Below, in pieces: positions 35,545 through 47,900 of a stretch of DNA of 64,000 nucleotides (the first letter of the stretch is position 1; every line of letters begins with the position of its first letter). Source of the DNA: Posidonia oceanica (taxonomy: Eukaryota > Streptophyta > Magnoliopsida > Alismatales > Posidoniaceae); the NCBI GenBank assembly GCA_037176725.1, contig JAZBRS010000054.1, positions 12,852,001 through 12,916,000 on the forward strand, read 5' to 3'. The translations under genes were made by a program, and so were the position numbers. Below the pieces are notes generated by a model. That model was not told the DNA's origin, did not search any database, and saw nothing but the letters and a program-made list of their open reading frames with translations.

Positions 35545-36763
35545 TGTCTTCTTTATCTCCATGTTCCTGACATGTAAATCAGAATTGGTTTTTTTTTTTT
35601 AAATCATGTTAAATTTTTTTTCCTTTTCTTGTTCATGTAGGTGGAAGTTACAAAGCAATGACAGTGATGAAGATGATCTAATAAGAGGGATAAGACACTT
35701 GAAGATGCACTTTAATGATTCAATATTCTTTTAAAGCCTCTTTAGGACGATTGAAGCTAGTGGATTAACTGCTTGATCATTTTATTTGAAACAAAAAGAA
35801 TTGTTAGAATGTTTGACATAGCTACATGGATTGTTTGTTGTATTACTTTGGAGTTGGTTACGGATTAGTATGGATATTCTAATTCATTCAAAGAATGTTC
35901 AATGTTGATTAGCTTCAAAATTTTCATATTTGAAAATAGCATTTTATGACAATACAAGTTATGTCAAAATCTAAGTAATATTTAGAAATTATTATTTTTT
36001 AATTACTATGACATTTTGTGATGATAATGTCTGTCAATAAAACCAGCATCTTGTACATATCTGAAGCACTATTTGTAACAGTTATGTAGATCATTATTTT
36101 ATTTATTTTTCGTGACATACATCACAACGTTATAATATGCTAGTTTATAATGGCGTACATTATTGTCATAATTTGTGACATAATGTGACTATTTTAAATG
36201 TACATTATATTTACTAATAGTGATGTTTTCTGATGTCACGGACACTAATTGGATACCACATTAATTTTTCATTTTTCTTGTCGTGTGTTGTGATTTTTTA
36301 AATTTCAGTTTTTCTTCAACTCTTTTCTTTCTATTTTTATATTATTTGAAGTTTGCTTCTATTTTTACTCTTCTACCTTAAATTAATTTTTTTCCTTATA
36401 TTATTAATCTATAATTACTCTATGATATGTTAGTTTGATTCCTAATTATTCTTTTCTTTCCTTATTTTGAATTTTAAATTTATTTTTACTAAAACTTGGT
36501 TAGGTAGATAAAAATCCGTCATAATATTTTAAAATTCAAATTTATTTTTATAATTTTTTTAAATTTTAATTGATTCAATTATATTTTCCTTTCTTAGATT
36601 TTTTGTTCTTCCCACGCATTGCGTGGGGTTTTTTGCTTGTTCTATCTAATGAACTAACTAAACATATTGCTAGTTACATCTTCTTTCCTAATAAGCAAGA
36701 GAATATATACATAATAATCTTCTACATGATCCACTAACTCGTCTACAAAGAAGGTAGAACATC

Positions 36764-36944
36764 TCATCCAAAAGTACAAATTAATTTGATCTTGAATATT
36801 CTGATGTATTTGAAATGTTGTGAACATAATTTCAAATCCCAAGTATGGCTCACGATTTGAGTAGCAGTATTGTTCGTCACGAATTCCCTTGAGATCTGTG
36901 CCCAATGTCCTTCACCGTATCGTTGTATCCCACTCAAGAACAAA
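36764..36944 (-). pseudogene. MYB-related pseudogene copy B, exon 2
   Basis: After an AG acceptor at 36945-36946, the minus strand reads LFLSGIQRYGEGHWAQI and TQIVSH, then leaves the MYB pattern. Compared with copy A, about 65 bp encoding the rest of the SHAQKHF motif and the IHDI tail are deleted. The helix set needed for DNA binding is therefore incomplete. Confidence 0.7.
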
Positions 36945-37099
36945 CTGTGTAAAGTATTCATTCAAGTAAAACAAATTAATATTAGCAAATGCAAAAATTA
37001 TCTTGTGATCGTTAGAGTTTAGGTTTTAAAGTAGTTTAAATAATCACTTATATACATACTAAAATGATTAAATTGAATTTGATATTTTCAAAGATATAT

Positions 37100-37880
37100 A
37101 TGATATACTTGCATGTGCTCCTCAATCATCCAATGAACTCTTTGCTTTTCCTTGGTGACCTTCCTCTTGTTGGAATCTTGCTGATGATCTGAAGAAAGAT
37201 TGGCACCGTCGTCCTCGTATTTCATCGATTGTTGAACTATTGCTTCTTCTTCTTCTCGTTTTAATGATGAGGCAATGTATGCTTCAAGTTCCCACTCGTC
37301 CATCATGTCAAATGTAGGCAACACAACTGTAATTTACTCATTCATAGCCCACTGTTGTTGTTGTTCTTGATTTTCTTGTTGTTCGATTGCTCCTCCTTTT
37401 TGCTGCAAAGAGGTGCCAAATGCTGCCAATTTCCACTCATCAGTCATATTGGACACTGGCTGCATAACTTCAGTGATCTTGTCCTTGCTACATCGTCGTT
37501 GTTGTTCCTTGAATTCTTTATTTTGTTGCTCATCCTTTGTGACCTGAAGAAAGATTGGCTCCGCGGTTCTCGTAATTCATCGATTGTTGAACTATTACTT
37601 CTTCTTCTTGTTGTTTTAATGATGAGGCAATGTATGCTTCAAGTTCCCACTCGTCCATCATGTCAAATGCAGGCAATACAACTGCAACATACTCATTCAT
37701 TGCTCGTTTTTGTTGTTGTTGCTGTTGATTTTCTTGTTGTTTGATTGCTTCTTCTTTTTGCTACAAAGATGTACCAAAATGTTGCCGATTTCCCGTCATC
37801 AGTCATGTTGGACACTGGCTGCATAACTTTAATGATCTCGTTCTTACTACGTTGTTGTTGAAAGTAATCATTCAAGTAAA
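37100..37880 (-). pseudogene. MYB-related pseudogene copy B, exon 1 and module repeats
   Basis: Minus-strand sequence encodes the acidic/Gln-rich modules (FDMMDEWELEAYIASS, QQSMKYEDDG) and ends in KRKVTKEKQRVHW and EEHM. The donor has changed from GTAAGT to GCAAGT at about 37110. Further modules at 37340-37880 are broken by frameshifts. It would pair with exon 2 at 36764-36944. Confidence 0.65.
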
Positions 37881-37981
37881 ACAAATTAAAATTAGCATAT
37901 GCAAAAATTATCTTGTGGTCGTTAGAGTTTAGGTTTCAAAGTAGTTTAAATAATCACTGATATACATGCTAAAATGATTAA

Positions 37982-38519
37982 CACGAAATGTCTTCTGTAG
38001 GTGACTACAGAAATTTTTTCTGTCGGTACCTAATCAGGACCTTTGGAAGAAAATCCAATGATCTTCTTTCTCTCCTTCCTTTATTATCTTCTCTATCCCT
38101 TCTTTTGTTCCACCCTCACACAATCCTCCCCTCCTCCCTTTCTCCCTGCTACCGCTCCTGCCTTTCCCTCTCTCCTTCTCCTGCTGCTGCCGCTGCCTCC
38201 CATCTCTCCTCCTGCTGCTGTCACCGTCACTGTCCTCTCCTCCCTTGTCCAGTGCCTCCCCCGTGTACTGTGCTGCTTGCCTCCTCCGCCAGAGGTCGCC
38301 CTATGTATTGCACTGCCTGCCTCCTCCGCTACCGCCGTCATCGCTCCTCCTTCGCCACCTTGCCGCTCCTCCCCCTCCACCACCTCACATACGTCATCGT
38401 CGCCCCTCCTCCCCTCACCCTCTTCCTCCTCCCCCTCAATCGTTGGATGTATCCAACAGTGTAAGTTATGTACCTACGGGGATTTTTTCCTGCAGGTGCC
38501 TAAAGAAAAAATGATCCTT
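37982..38519. mobile_element. 538-bp non-autonomous DNA element with GC-rich interior
   Basis: Inserted in an intron copy, with the perfect 8-bp duplication atgattaa at 37974-37981 and 38520-38527. The outer 50 bp of each side form an imperfect inverted repeat: TCTTCTGTAGGTGACTACAG on the left against TTTTCTTTAGGCACCTGCAG on the right strand. The middle (38090-38440) is C/T-rich and GC-rich, unlike the surrounding AT-rich DNA, and suggests a captured gene fragment. The 8-bp duplication points to hAT. Frames through it are low-complexity and not called as genes. Confidence 0.65.
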
Positions 38520-38569
38520 ATGATTAAATTAAATTTGATAATTTCTAAGATATATATGATATACTTACT

Positions 38570-38990
38570 TGTGCACCTCTATCGTCCAATGAACTCTTTG
38601 CTTTTCCTTGGTGACCTTCCTCTTCTTGGAATCTTGCTGATGACCTGAAGAAAGATTGGCACCACGATCCTCGTAGTTCATTGATTGTTGAACTATTGCT
38701 TCTTCTTCTTTTCGTTTTAATGATGAGGCAATGCATGCTTCAAGTACCCACTCGTCCATCATGTCAAATGTAGGCAATACAACTGCAACATACTCATTTA
38801 TTACCCGTTGTTGCTATTGTTGTTCTTGATTTTCTTGTTGTTTGATTGCTCCTTTTTGCTGCAAAGATGTGTCAAATGCTGCCAATTTCCCTTCATCAGT
38901 CATGTTGGACACTTGCTACATAACTTCAATGATCTTGTCCTTACTATGTTGTTGTTGTTCCTTGAATTCTTGATTTTGCTGCTCGTCGAT
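38570..38990 (-). pseudogene. Second copy of MYB-related exon 1 in segment B
   Basis: The minus strand again encodes FDMMDEWVLEACIASS, QQSMNYEDRG and KRKVTKEKQRVHWTIEVH, with a GTAAGT donor at about 38570. No exon 2 lies downstream: the intron copy continues through the 538-bp element and joins the module repeats of the other exon 1 copy near 37861. It is a partial internal duplication. Confidence 0.6.
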
Positions 38991-39245
38991 CTATTGGTGG
39001 AAGCTCGTGAGACCTAATCTGTGTGTCATTGTATGGATGGGAACCTTACAACTTTCTCAGAGGTTGCAAGGGAGATGTCTAAGTCTCCAACCCAATGGTT
39101 GCCCGTATCTCAAGTGAAGCTAATGACTGGAGTATTTACTACAAAGTCTTGATAAGTATATAACTATTTATATACATGATCAACACTTTACTTATCCACA
39201 TGGATTTCTTCTTTCTTAGTTTAAATTTAAAATTATATTAGACTC

Positions 39246-39770
39246 TTTTTCAAAAGCAAGATCATGGTTGCAAGAGATAAAATTAGAATACCTGATCAAT
39301 GACCTATTTAACTCTTGTTCCTATAAACCACATTGATCCGTTGTCAAATACCTAGAATATTCATCCTTTTTTAAAATGTTATAGTACTTTCAAAGACATA
39401 ATAAGTATATATTATCCACATGGGTTTCTTCTTTCTTGGTTTAAATTTAAAATTTCATCTATCTAAAACTATTAAAGGAACACCTATAAAGCTGATCACC
39501 TATATCCGAATTCAAGATGAAGTGACTAATATTAGAATCAATATTAAGTGAATGTACAATTTTGATAAACATGTATAAAATTCTATACAATTTTGAACTT
39601 TATTATATTCTAATCTTAGAATTATGATTACATTATTTCTATTTGTTAACCAAGTTGATGCATTAATTTGAAAATATTGGTTGATTTTATTTAAAAGTTT
39701 AAACGTGATTACTATAACCATGTAAACATTGTAACAGAAACAAAATTTGATTCAACTCAAGATCTATCGA
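39246..39770. other. Intergenic, nothing recognised
   Basis: AT-rich sequence between copy B and the copia remnant; short frames only. Confidence 0.5.
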
Positions 39771-42700
39771 GCTATTGGAGAATAGGTATCGAAATAATCA
39801 ATGTTTTCCTTTAACAACTAGTCTAGCCTTGTACTATCTATTGAACCATCAGCCAACATCTTCTTCTTGAAGACCTATTTGCAGCCAATTGATTTTAAGT
39901 CATCAGATAGATCGACTAACACCACGTGTTGTTAGCCATTATTGAGTCATACTCATCTTAGATTGCATCTTTGGACTGCATTACTTCCTTGAAGCTTTGT
40001 GGATCACCTTCTATGTTATAAGTGATAAAATCAGGTTTAAGGTTTTGTTCTTTCTTGCTCGCTTGGTGTAATGTCCACACACGCCCGGGTTAGCGAAAGC
40101 AATAACAGAGGCTCCATGAATGTGTGAACATTACAAACAGATAAAAGAGAACAATTAAAATACCATGAGTTTTTACATCTCTTAAATCTGTCCATAAAAA
40201 TTCTAAACATGACTTAGAATATAAAACATCATTAAAACTATATTCTTTTAGGTCCCATGTGTATTTGTTGAGCCAAAACTACTTTCCATGTAAGTCCAAA
40301 CTAAGCAACTCTATAGTCCATGATTACCTACAATAGACAACAACATAATATGAGTTTATAAGAAACCTAGTATGCAAATGGGATCCTAATTTACTACGTT
40401 TCTAGACATACTCAAATCAAATTCTACATTTTCACTTTCATTTCCTTTCAATCTTTTAATGGATTGCTTGAACCACCCACCACTCGCATAACGTGGTCTT
40501 CCAGTTAGTAGGCAACCCATCCTCACTCTCATTATTATATGTTCAATTCCACATTTAATTTATTAGTGAGGATCTTATATACCAACCTGTGTCAGTCAGT
40601 AGATATCAGATCTGAGCCTTGTGGTCTTATCGTTGCCACTAGATTCTCAAAAGGATCCAACATTAAACCTCGTTAGGTCAATGCACCCTCCTTAAGGTCA
40701 TTACTCTGAATAGTTATTACCCCTTTAGGGTCATCATATGCCAAGACCTTATTATCTCTCTCACTTTATGTTCTTACGTTGTCATGGAAAAAACTTATAA
40801 GATTCATCTTACCTTGAATAAACTATATCCTAATTCTTTACAACTCTAAGGACCTGACTGTAAAATCTTATTTGATTATTAACAGTAAGTGCAAGGTTTC
40901 TTGTGTAATTTTCACATAAGCCTCTTTTCATAAAATGTTGCTACAGTTCTTCATTTTGACTCAAGTTCCTATTAACAAATATTGCTATAGTTGTTATTCA
41001 TTTTCACTCAAGTTCCTATTAACAAGTATTGCAATAGTTCTTGGGTTGATTCTCACTTTTCCCTATATGCACAGAATGTGCATCCATTTCTAAGTTATTC
41101 ATGCAAATGTCACATACTTTGGAAATATTTAACCCATAACCTTTCGAGGACCTAGATATAGTTATAATGACATGTCAGGAAAGACATAGCATAAAACATT
41201 CAATATGAGGGCTCTACTGAGAATATACAAAATTTGAATCAAAAACTGCAAAATACTCATCATCTTCAACCTTCTTATGCTGTCCACAACTCATCAACTG
41301 TGAGCACCTAAAAAAATATAGCTACAGTTCTTCCCTACAATCCTACATGATAGTTGGATAATCTAATAAACAGTATTCTTTCCAACAGTGCAATAACAAT
41401 CTTCCAAAACTTAATCAAACAGTGTAGTAGCAATCGTTTAGAAAAAAAATGATTCTACAGTAACAAAATCATCATTTACCCAACTACACCTTATATACCA
41501 TGATCACTATTCCTTTTTTTCTCCAAACATAAATTGATCAAAGAAACACTACTCATCTTCTTCAAACTATTGCAATAGTAAATTCAAAGAACCCATCATC
41601 GAACCTCCTCATTCCGCATATACCCACTGCATACCTTACACCGACAATTGATTCCTTACGTCAGCTAGCTTCTCAACGTCCGACGAGCCTCCCTGTCCAA
41701 GTCCAATGAGTTCACGGTCGACGATGAGTCTCCCTCTCGGTTGCAACCGTTGCATCTCTCTCCCACACTCTCTCAACCACACTCTCTTCTTGATGCAAAA
41801 CACAGGGAACAGAGTCTCCTATATACAACCCTCGATGGAACCAGGAACACTGTTGCCCTCTTAATCACTGTAGTGGCACGAGCGAGCCATCGGCCTCCAA
41901 TGCTCAACGCTTCGCTTCAACTTCTCCTTCAACGCTTGTTGATGTCTCCGCTCCTTGCCGTTCAGCCCCTACCCCTTCGACTCCGCAACGTAGCCATCCT
42001 TCCCACTCCCGAAGATGAACCAACACGGATGCTATAACGTCCAAGTATTACACTTGGTTGGTGGCTCCTCTGCCTCATGTATGACCTCCTCGGTCCTTGA
42101 ATATGACTCATTGTCGGGTTTAGGATTCTTGTTCTCTTTCGTAGAGAGATTTTCTGGAAGATCATGCAACATGATGCTCTTGTCTTTGATGAACTTCTCC
42201 TCGAAGTACTCTACATCTCGAGCTTTTATGATGGAATTCCTTTCCAAATCTAGAAACCTTCGAGCATCACTACTCTCAGCATATCTCAGAAATACTACCT
42301 TAGTTGTATGAGTTCCTAAGTTCTCAATCTTTATGTTTGGTAGCCTAACATAGGCTAAGCATCCCCACATTCTAATAGATCCTAAATTAGGTTGGACCTT
42401 GAACCAAAGTTTATGTAGTGTCGTCTCCGTCTTGGAGAAAGGCACTCTATTCATAATATAGCTTGCTGAAAGAACTCCTTCACCCCAGTAGTTGTTCGAC
42501 AGTTTGGTTGTCAACAACATAGAATTGACCATCTCAATCAAGGTCATATTCTTCATTTCTGCTACTCCATTCGACTATGGACAGTATGGAGTTGTGGTTT
42601 CATTCTCAATTCCATGCTCCGTGTGGAATGCTGCAAGCTCCTTGGGCCGGTATTTCTCTCCTCTGTCATTTCTCAATCTTTTCAGGTTCCTTCCTGCTTG

Positions 42701-43600
42701 CCTTTCTGCTCGAGCCTTGAAGTCCATAAACTTCTTAAAAGTTTCGTCTTTTGACTTCAGTAGATAAACAAAGACATATCTAGAGTAGTCATTTACGAAT
42801 GTAAGGAATTATTTTATTCTACCTCTACTAGTGAAGCTTCTGAAATCATATGTATCAGAATGGATCAATTGTAGAATTTCTATACTCCTAGAAACTCTCT
42901 TAAAGGACTTTCTAACGATCTTCGTTTGTGCACAAATCTCACACTTTTCGTGTGTATTACCCCACATTTTAGAATAAGCCAGAGATTAGACATCTTTCCA
43001 ATTCTCTTGTGGTACGCATGCCACGTCTATGGTGTCATAACTCACTCAAGTTAGTGGAATCGAAATTTATTTCATTTATAGAAGCTAAAGGCTTGGCTTA
43101 TTTTTCTTCTGATTTGACACAAGCCTCTTACCTTTGACACCATGGTTTGGTCACTTATCCACCTTGGATTCGACCAAAGAAACAACATTAGCTGTAGCTA
43201 CCTGCTTAGCAATCACATCATGCTTTGCCCTCTGCTTCGCCTCATCCTTGATCCTAATGAATCACAATAGATTGTCTATCTTAACTTCTATTTTCTTGTG
43301 ATAAATATTAGTGGAGAAGTAGATCCAACTTGCTGGTAGTTTATTCAATATGCATCCAACCAAATACCTCTCTAGAAGCTTCATTTCGTCTTCAACCATC
43401 TTCTGACTAATCTGCAACAAGTCCTTGACTTGTGAAAGCATAGGCTTGTCTTCCTTGAACTTGCAGTCCTCGAATTTTGGCCATACTCTCATCATTCTTA
43501 TACTACTTCTCTAAGGAGTCCTAAATCTCATTTGTAGTCTCCATCTTGGAGTAGGACTTAAAGCGTTATTTGGCTCCCACAGTGCAACGAGTTGTAGCCA
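39771..43600 (-). pseudogene. Ty1/copia retrotransposon remnant (gag, integrase, start of RT), minus strand
   Basis: Reading leftward on the minus strand: gag fragments (about 43570-43260, DSLEK, LPASW), then the pre-integrase zinc region around CEICAQTK (42930-42960). The integrase core follows with FVNDYSRYVFVYLLK and MVNSMLLTTKLSNNYWGE (42480-42780), then the GCLAYVRLP and KVVFLRYAE blocks (42250-42390). After the LTR insertion at 40067-42052 come the first residues of the RT region (about 40060-39780: GDPQSFKEVMQSKDA, SIMANNTW, FKKKM-like). Multiple stops and frameshifts occur. Protease and most of the RT and RNase H are missing, and flanking LTRs were not identified. Order and motifs are copia-type. 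Confidence 0.8.
40067..42052 (-). mobile_element. Solo LTR (about 2.0 kb) inserted in the copia remnant
   Basis: Bounded by cttgg duplications (40062-40066 and 42053-42057). Ends are TGTAATGTCC on the plus strand and TATTACA at 42052, so read on the minus strand it starts TGTAATACTTGG and ends GGACATTACA. That start resembles TGTAACACTTGGG at 59489, and a GC-rich CT-rich block lies next to it (41700-42030), as in the other two copies. The host copia frame continues on either side. The frame at 41741-42037 is not supported as a gene. Confidence 0.75.
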
Positions 43601-44986
43601 AACCGCTTCTAGGTACCAACAAGGAAGAGTTACAATGCGAGTACTCACAACTGACTACAAAAGAATCACCACTGGAACGCCTTCGTGTCTACTCCTCGTA
43701 GACAAATAACAGTGCCAAACTTCAATCCTCACAAAGCACATGATCAGCCTCCTTCTCGTCCTCCAAGAAGATGCAAATCTACGTAGTCATACAAAAGAAA
43801 CTTTCGCGAAGATCTCTCTCTAATATGATATTTCATATCATGTGCATATATAGAGATAAGTTTATCCTTCCTTATATATATGGGAGATATGAGTTTATCT
43901 CTCCTAATAAATAGACGAGATAATATAATTATCTCTCTTAATTTGGATAGGAATAAGTTTCGTGATTAGTATCTTGTAAAGGAAGCAACTGTTGTGATTG
44001 TGACCATTCAAGATTTAAAATTTGAAAACAGATTTATGCCGTAGCAGATATTCGCTCAAACAATGTTCTTGACATTAACACCAGTGGACGTTCGGCCCCT
44101 GAAAAGTTATTGTTTGCATGGCTCTCTCCAACGGGCATCTAGGCAGACGTCTATTGAATTCCTGATTTGTTTTGAATTATATAAAAAGTGATTCTCCAAC
44201 AAATTTTATTTATCAAAAATATCTTTTCTACTTATAAGTAATTGAAGGGACAATTTCAGAAGCTAAAAGCACATCCATGATGATATATTAGGTAGATTTG
44301 GGTTGAGTTAATATAACAGATACATAATAAGCAGATGAGCTTTGGATTAAACCTGTACATTTGCAAGGAGAATTTGTCCAATCAGAATGTGTTGTCTTAG
44401 AGCGTATTTTGATGACGTCGCGGATCAATCCCAATTTGAAACACCCAACCCCTACTTGAATTGCTCACATGACCGCGCAAATTTGAGTCTTTGGTAGCCA
44501 ATTTCTGTAATAATAAAAGGCTATTCCGAATCAAGAAAAATTATGTTATGTTTAGCCAAGGATTCGGAGAGGAGGAAACATTAGATTGCATTTCGAAGTC
44601 CTTCGTCTTCCAAATTAAATTCGGCAAAGGAGGATCTTATAACAACTTTGTATGTAGTGGAAGTGCTAGAGACGTTCGGCCTTTATATTATGTATGGAGC
44701 GAAAATAAGGAACTTGGTAACCATAGCATACTACATTCTGACTTCGATTTATCAACCACAAGCACTACAAAATCAGGCTTCGCACAAGTATCCACCTATT
44801 CCGACTTCTGACTCAAGAGGAGGGAGAAAATGAGATGGCGATTGCTATTCTTTTAGAAATAATACATAGGATATATACAAGAGACAGAACCAGCAAAAAG
44901 GAAAAAATAATCCTTGCAGAAGGAGAGGAAATGGTATTAGGCTGTCGGCAGGAAAAAAGAGAACAGCTTGTAGCAAAACATGTGTT
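43601..44986. other. Intergenic and probable 3' UTR of the downstream gene
   Basis: 43601-44480 may include the decayed 5' end of the copia remnant (imperfect GATATTTCATATCATG palindrome near 43830), but no LTR or primer site could be proven. The frame at 44491-44811 has no motif. About 44830-44986 is likely the 3' UTR of the minus-strand gene starting at 49447. Confidence 0.4.
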
Positions 44987-47900
44987 TCACTTGGGTAGAG
45001 CATAGGAAGCCCTCAGATAGTCTATAATCTCTGCACTTTCAAACATTTTTACTCCAGTGTTGGGATCATCCAAATACGGCACCTGCCGAAACAAGATTAT
45101 GAACAATGACTTTTTGTGGCAGGAAAATAAGAATAAAAGTTTACAAAAAATACATAGAATAAAGTTTACACAATGAACATGGAATAAACCTGAAAGTGGC
45201 CTGCTTTCTCAAATAACTCCTGCCTTTTGGGGCTGCCACGAGCAGTGCTGCAAATACAGGTTGTTTATGGCAAAAGTAACTTAGCTACTGAACCATTACA
45301 TGAAATCGATGGCAAGAGATGCCCTCAAGTAAAAAATGACAGCAATAGTCCATGATATAATAGAAAGCCTTTCTGGGTGTCGATGGTATGCTAGTTATGG
45401 GGCCAAACTAACATAATTGAAAACACTGTTGACAGGCAGGTTTCTTTCTTGGTCAACCTTATCATCTAAGAGTTGAACATACAGATAACGTTCTGACAAC
45501 CAGGTCCTTAATAATATACATTAACAAATAGAACAATGAATCTGACTGTAGCATGTAACGCTTAAACACATTAGAGGATGGACTGTGAGCTGATGATTCC
45601 ACTTCAGATATTATGAAACTAGATGTCAAAGTTACAGGTATATTCTATGGTAAATCATATGTTGAAGTTCTATAACTAGGAAAGTCAATTTCATAACCAC
45701 ATTTGATGACTCCAGATAAGTTTTTTTTTTAAGGAACTCAGAGACAATTTATACCAATTAAATTATCATGGTTGTGCTGAAGACAGTAGAAATTAAATTG
45801 GTAGGAACAAACCTGTGAAGCAAGTGTGGTAACTCTAGTTCCACTAAAACCTCACGGACTATTTTGCAGAAAGGGGAGGCCTGTAAAACAAATTGAATGG
45901 ACTTACAGACAAATGCAATACAACTCAAATGAAGTGATGAATCGACACATGCTTAACTGCTATCCATAAGATTGTTTTACTAGATATACACATGGACCAG
46001 AAATATGACCTCATATGCCCATAATTCTATGGGCTGTTGTGGGAGTTTTGCAGGTGTATACAAAGAGCCCTGCATAACGAGATCATGATAATTCAGAATA
46101 AATTCAATTAACATGATCGACAAGCCAATGGTACTAGATAGATGGGAAAAAATATATATGGGGGAAGTTGTTTGCCTGGGAAATTTACTTTACCTTGAGT
46201 TCCAAGAAAATATGAATAGTAATCATAAAGAAAATAATTTTACGACAGGATTAAAGAATAAGAATGCAGGGATAGCACTTGCAAATTTGCTAAAAATAAA
46301 TTCAAGAGAGGAACAAAAGAAATTGAAGGCAATGGTATATACCTTCCCCGCACGCGCAATCATTGCAAATCCTGCGGTAAGAGCCTGTTAGAGAACATAA
46401 TGGAGTTAGAAATAAGCCTTTTCCTTGCAATCATCAGAATAAATTCAATCTAAAACAAAATGGAAGATGTGTTGTGAAAAATGCTTACTGTCAAGAGCCC
46501 AAGAGATGACATAAGGGGAACAGTACCATCACCTGAAGTAATACCAAGAAAGTAACACAAGAGTAGGAGCATGTAAGAAAGTTACATGTCGAACGTACGT
46601 AGAACTTGAAAACATACTGGCACTGAAGAGAAATCAGTAAGAAAAATACAAGAATAAACATTCATTCAAAATCACAACCTATAGTACATGATAATCCAAA
46701 AATAGGTGACAAGCACTGAAACAAAATTCACAGTACATTTGACCCTCCATTTCAGTGCCTTGAAATTGTTTTCCAAGCAGCATCTTATAAATCTCTATTT
46801 ATGTGATAGAAAACCAACCAGTAGTAAATGTGTAAAACCCAAAATGCCAAATAGACAGAGGATGGCATTTCAAAACAAACATCTAAAGATATCAGTGAAT
46901 TGAAACTTTGAGAGCTATAAAAAGTGTACCGTATTTATCAACCAGGTACTTGATTATATCATCTGATTCATACATCGTAACACCTGTATTAGGATCCACC
47001 TGGAAATAAACTTGTTAGCTCCCTTTCGTTATGTCAATATTGGGCTGAATACTAGTTAATCGCAGAGCCAGCATACCAAACTACGAGCTAAATTAGAGGA
47101 AAACAACGGGAACATGAAGAGAAGGTGTTTGACTAGCATCATACAATGATCTGCTTAACCTATTTATGATTAACAATATAGTATCAAATAGAAAAAGAAA
47201 ATGGATCTAATACAAAGATGATCTGAAGCCATGCCAGAATGTGGATGTTATTTACCATATAAGGGAACTGTTTTTTTCCACCCATCTTAAAAACCTTGTG
47301 ACGGAAATTTGGTCCATCCCTGGGACAAGGATAATACAAGACATCCAGATCCAATACGCTTACAATTTCCCTAACCTGTGAGATAGCCAAACAAGGATAA
47401 GTACATTACCATAACCAACAGTAGATACGAGCACCAAGCAGAAACTTGCAAACAGTAACTTCACCCCAAGATTGACTCATCAATTTTCTGAGTCTTTCGT
47501 TCAGAAGGGTTCCAATTGGCTTCTGCGAAAACTATAAAATGTTTCACCCGTTTGTGAAAAACAATAAACATTTTATCTTACATTCAAGGACTTGAATATC
47601 ACTTAGTAATTCATCAAAACCTTATAACCAGTCATGTTTTGCATTACGTGACAAAAGATTATGAATGCTAGTATAAAAATACTTTAACTAATTCACACTC
47701 TGGTTTTTTAGAGGAAAAATGAGATGATTCTCATTAAAGCAAATAAGTATCATCCAAAGTACACTTTTAGTTATTTTTAGATCTTTGCTTTTTTTCCCAA
47801 CATTTTTAAGAATCTATTTCCTCAATGTTTTTTTACTATTTTTACTATAAATGTAGCAATATATTAATGGAAAAAAATCAACAAACTGAATTATTTTTTA

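Larger units (their letters stand above)
35545..39245 (+). repeat. Duplicated segment, copy B
   Basis: Direct-orientation counterpart of 28990-34820. It lacks the 3.05-kb LTR, which gives the empty target for that insertion near 36138. It has its own changes: a deletion inside the MYB exon, an internal duplication of intron plus exon 1, and a 538-bp insertion at 37982-38519. Confidence 0.75.

Noticed and set aside
37982..38519. Assignment as a Mutator-type (Pack-MULE) element
   Set aside because: The duplication is 8 bp, not 9 bp, and the terminal repeats are short and imperfect, so hAT-like was preferred, without certainty.
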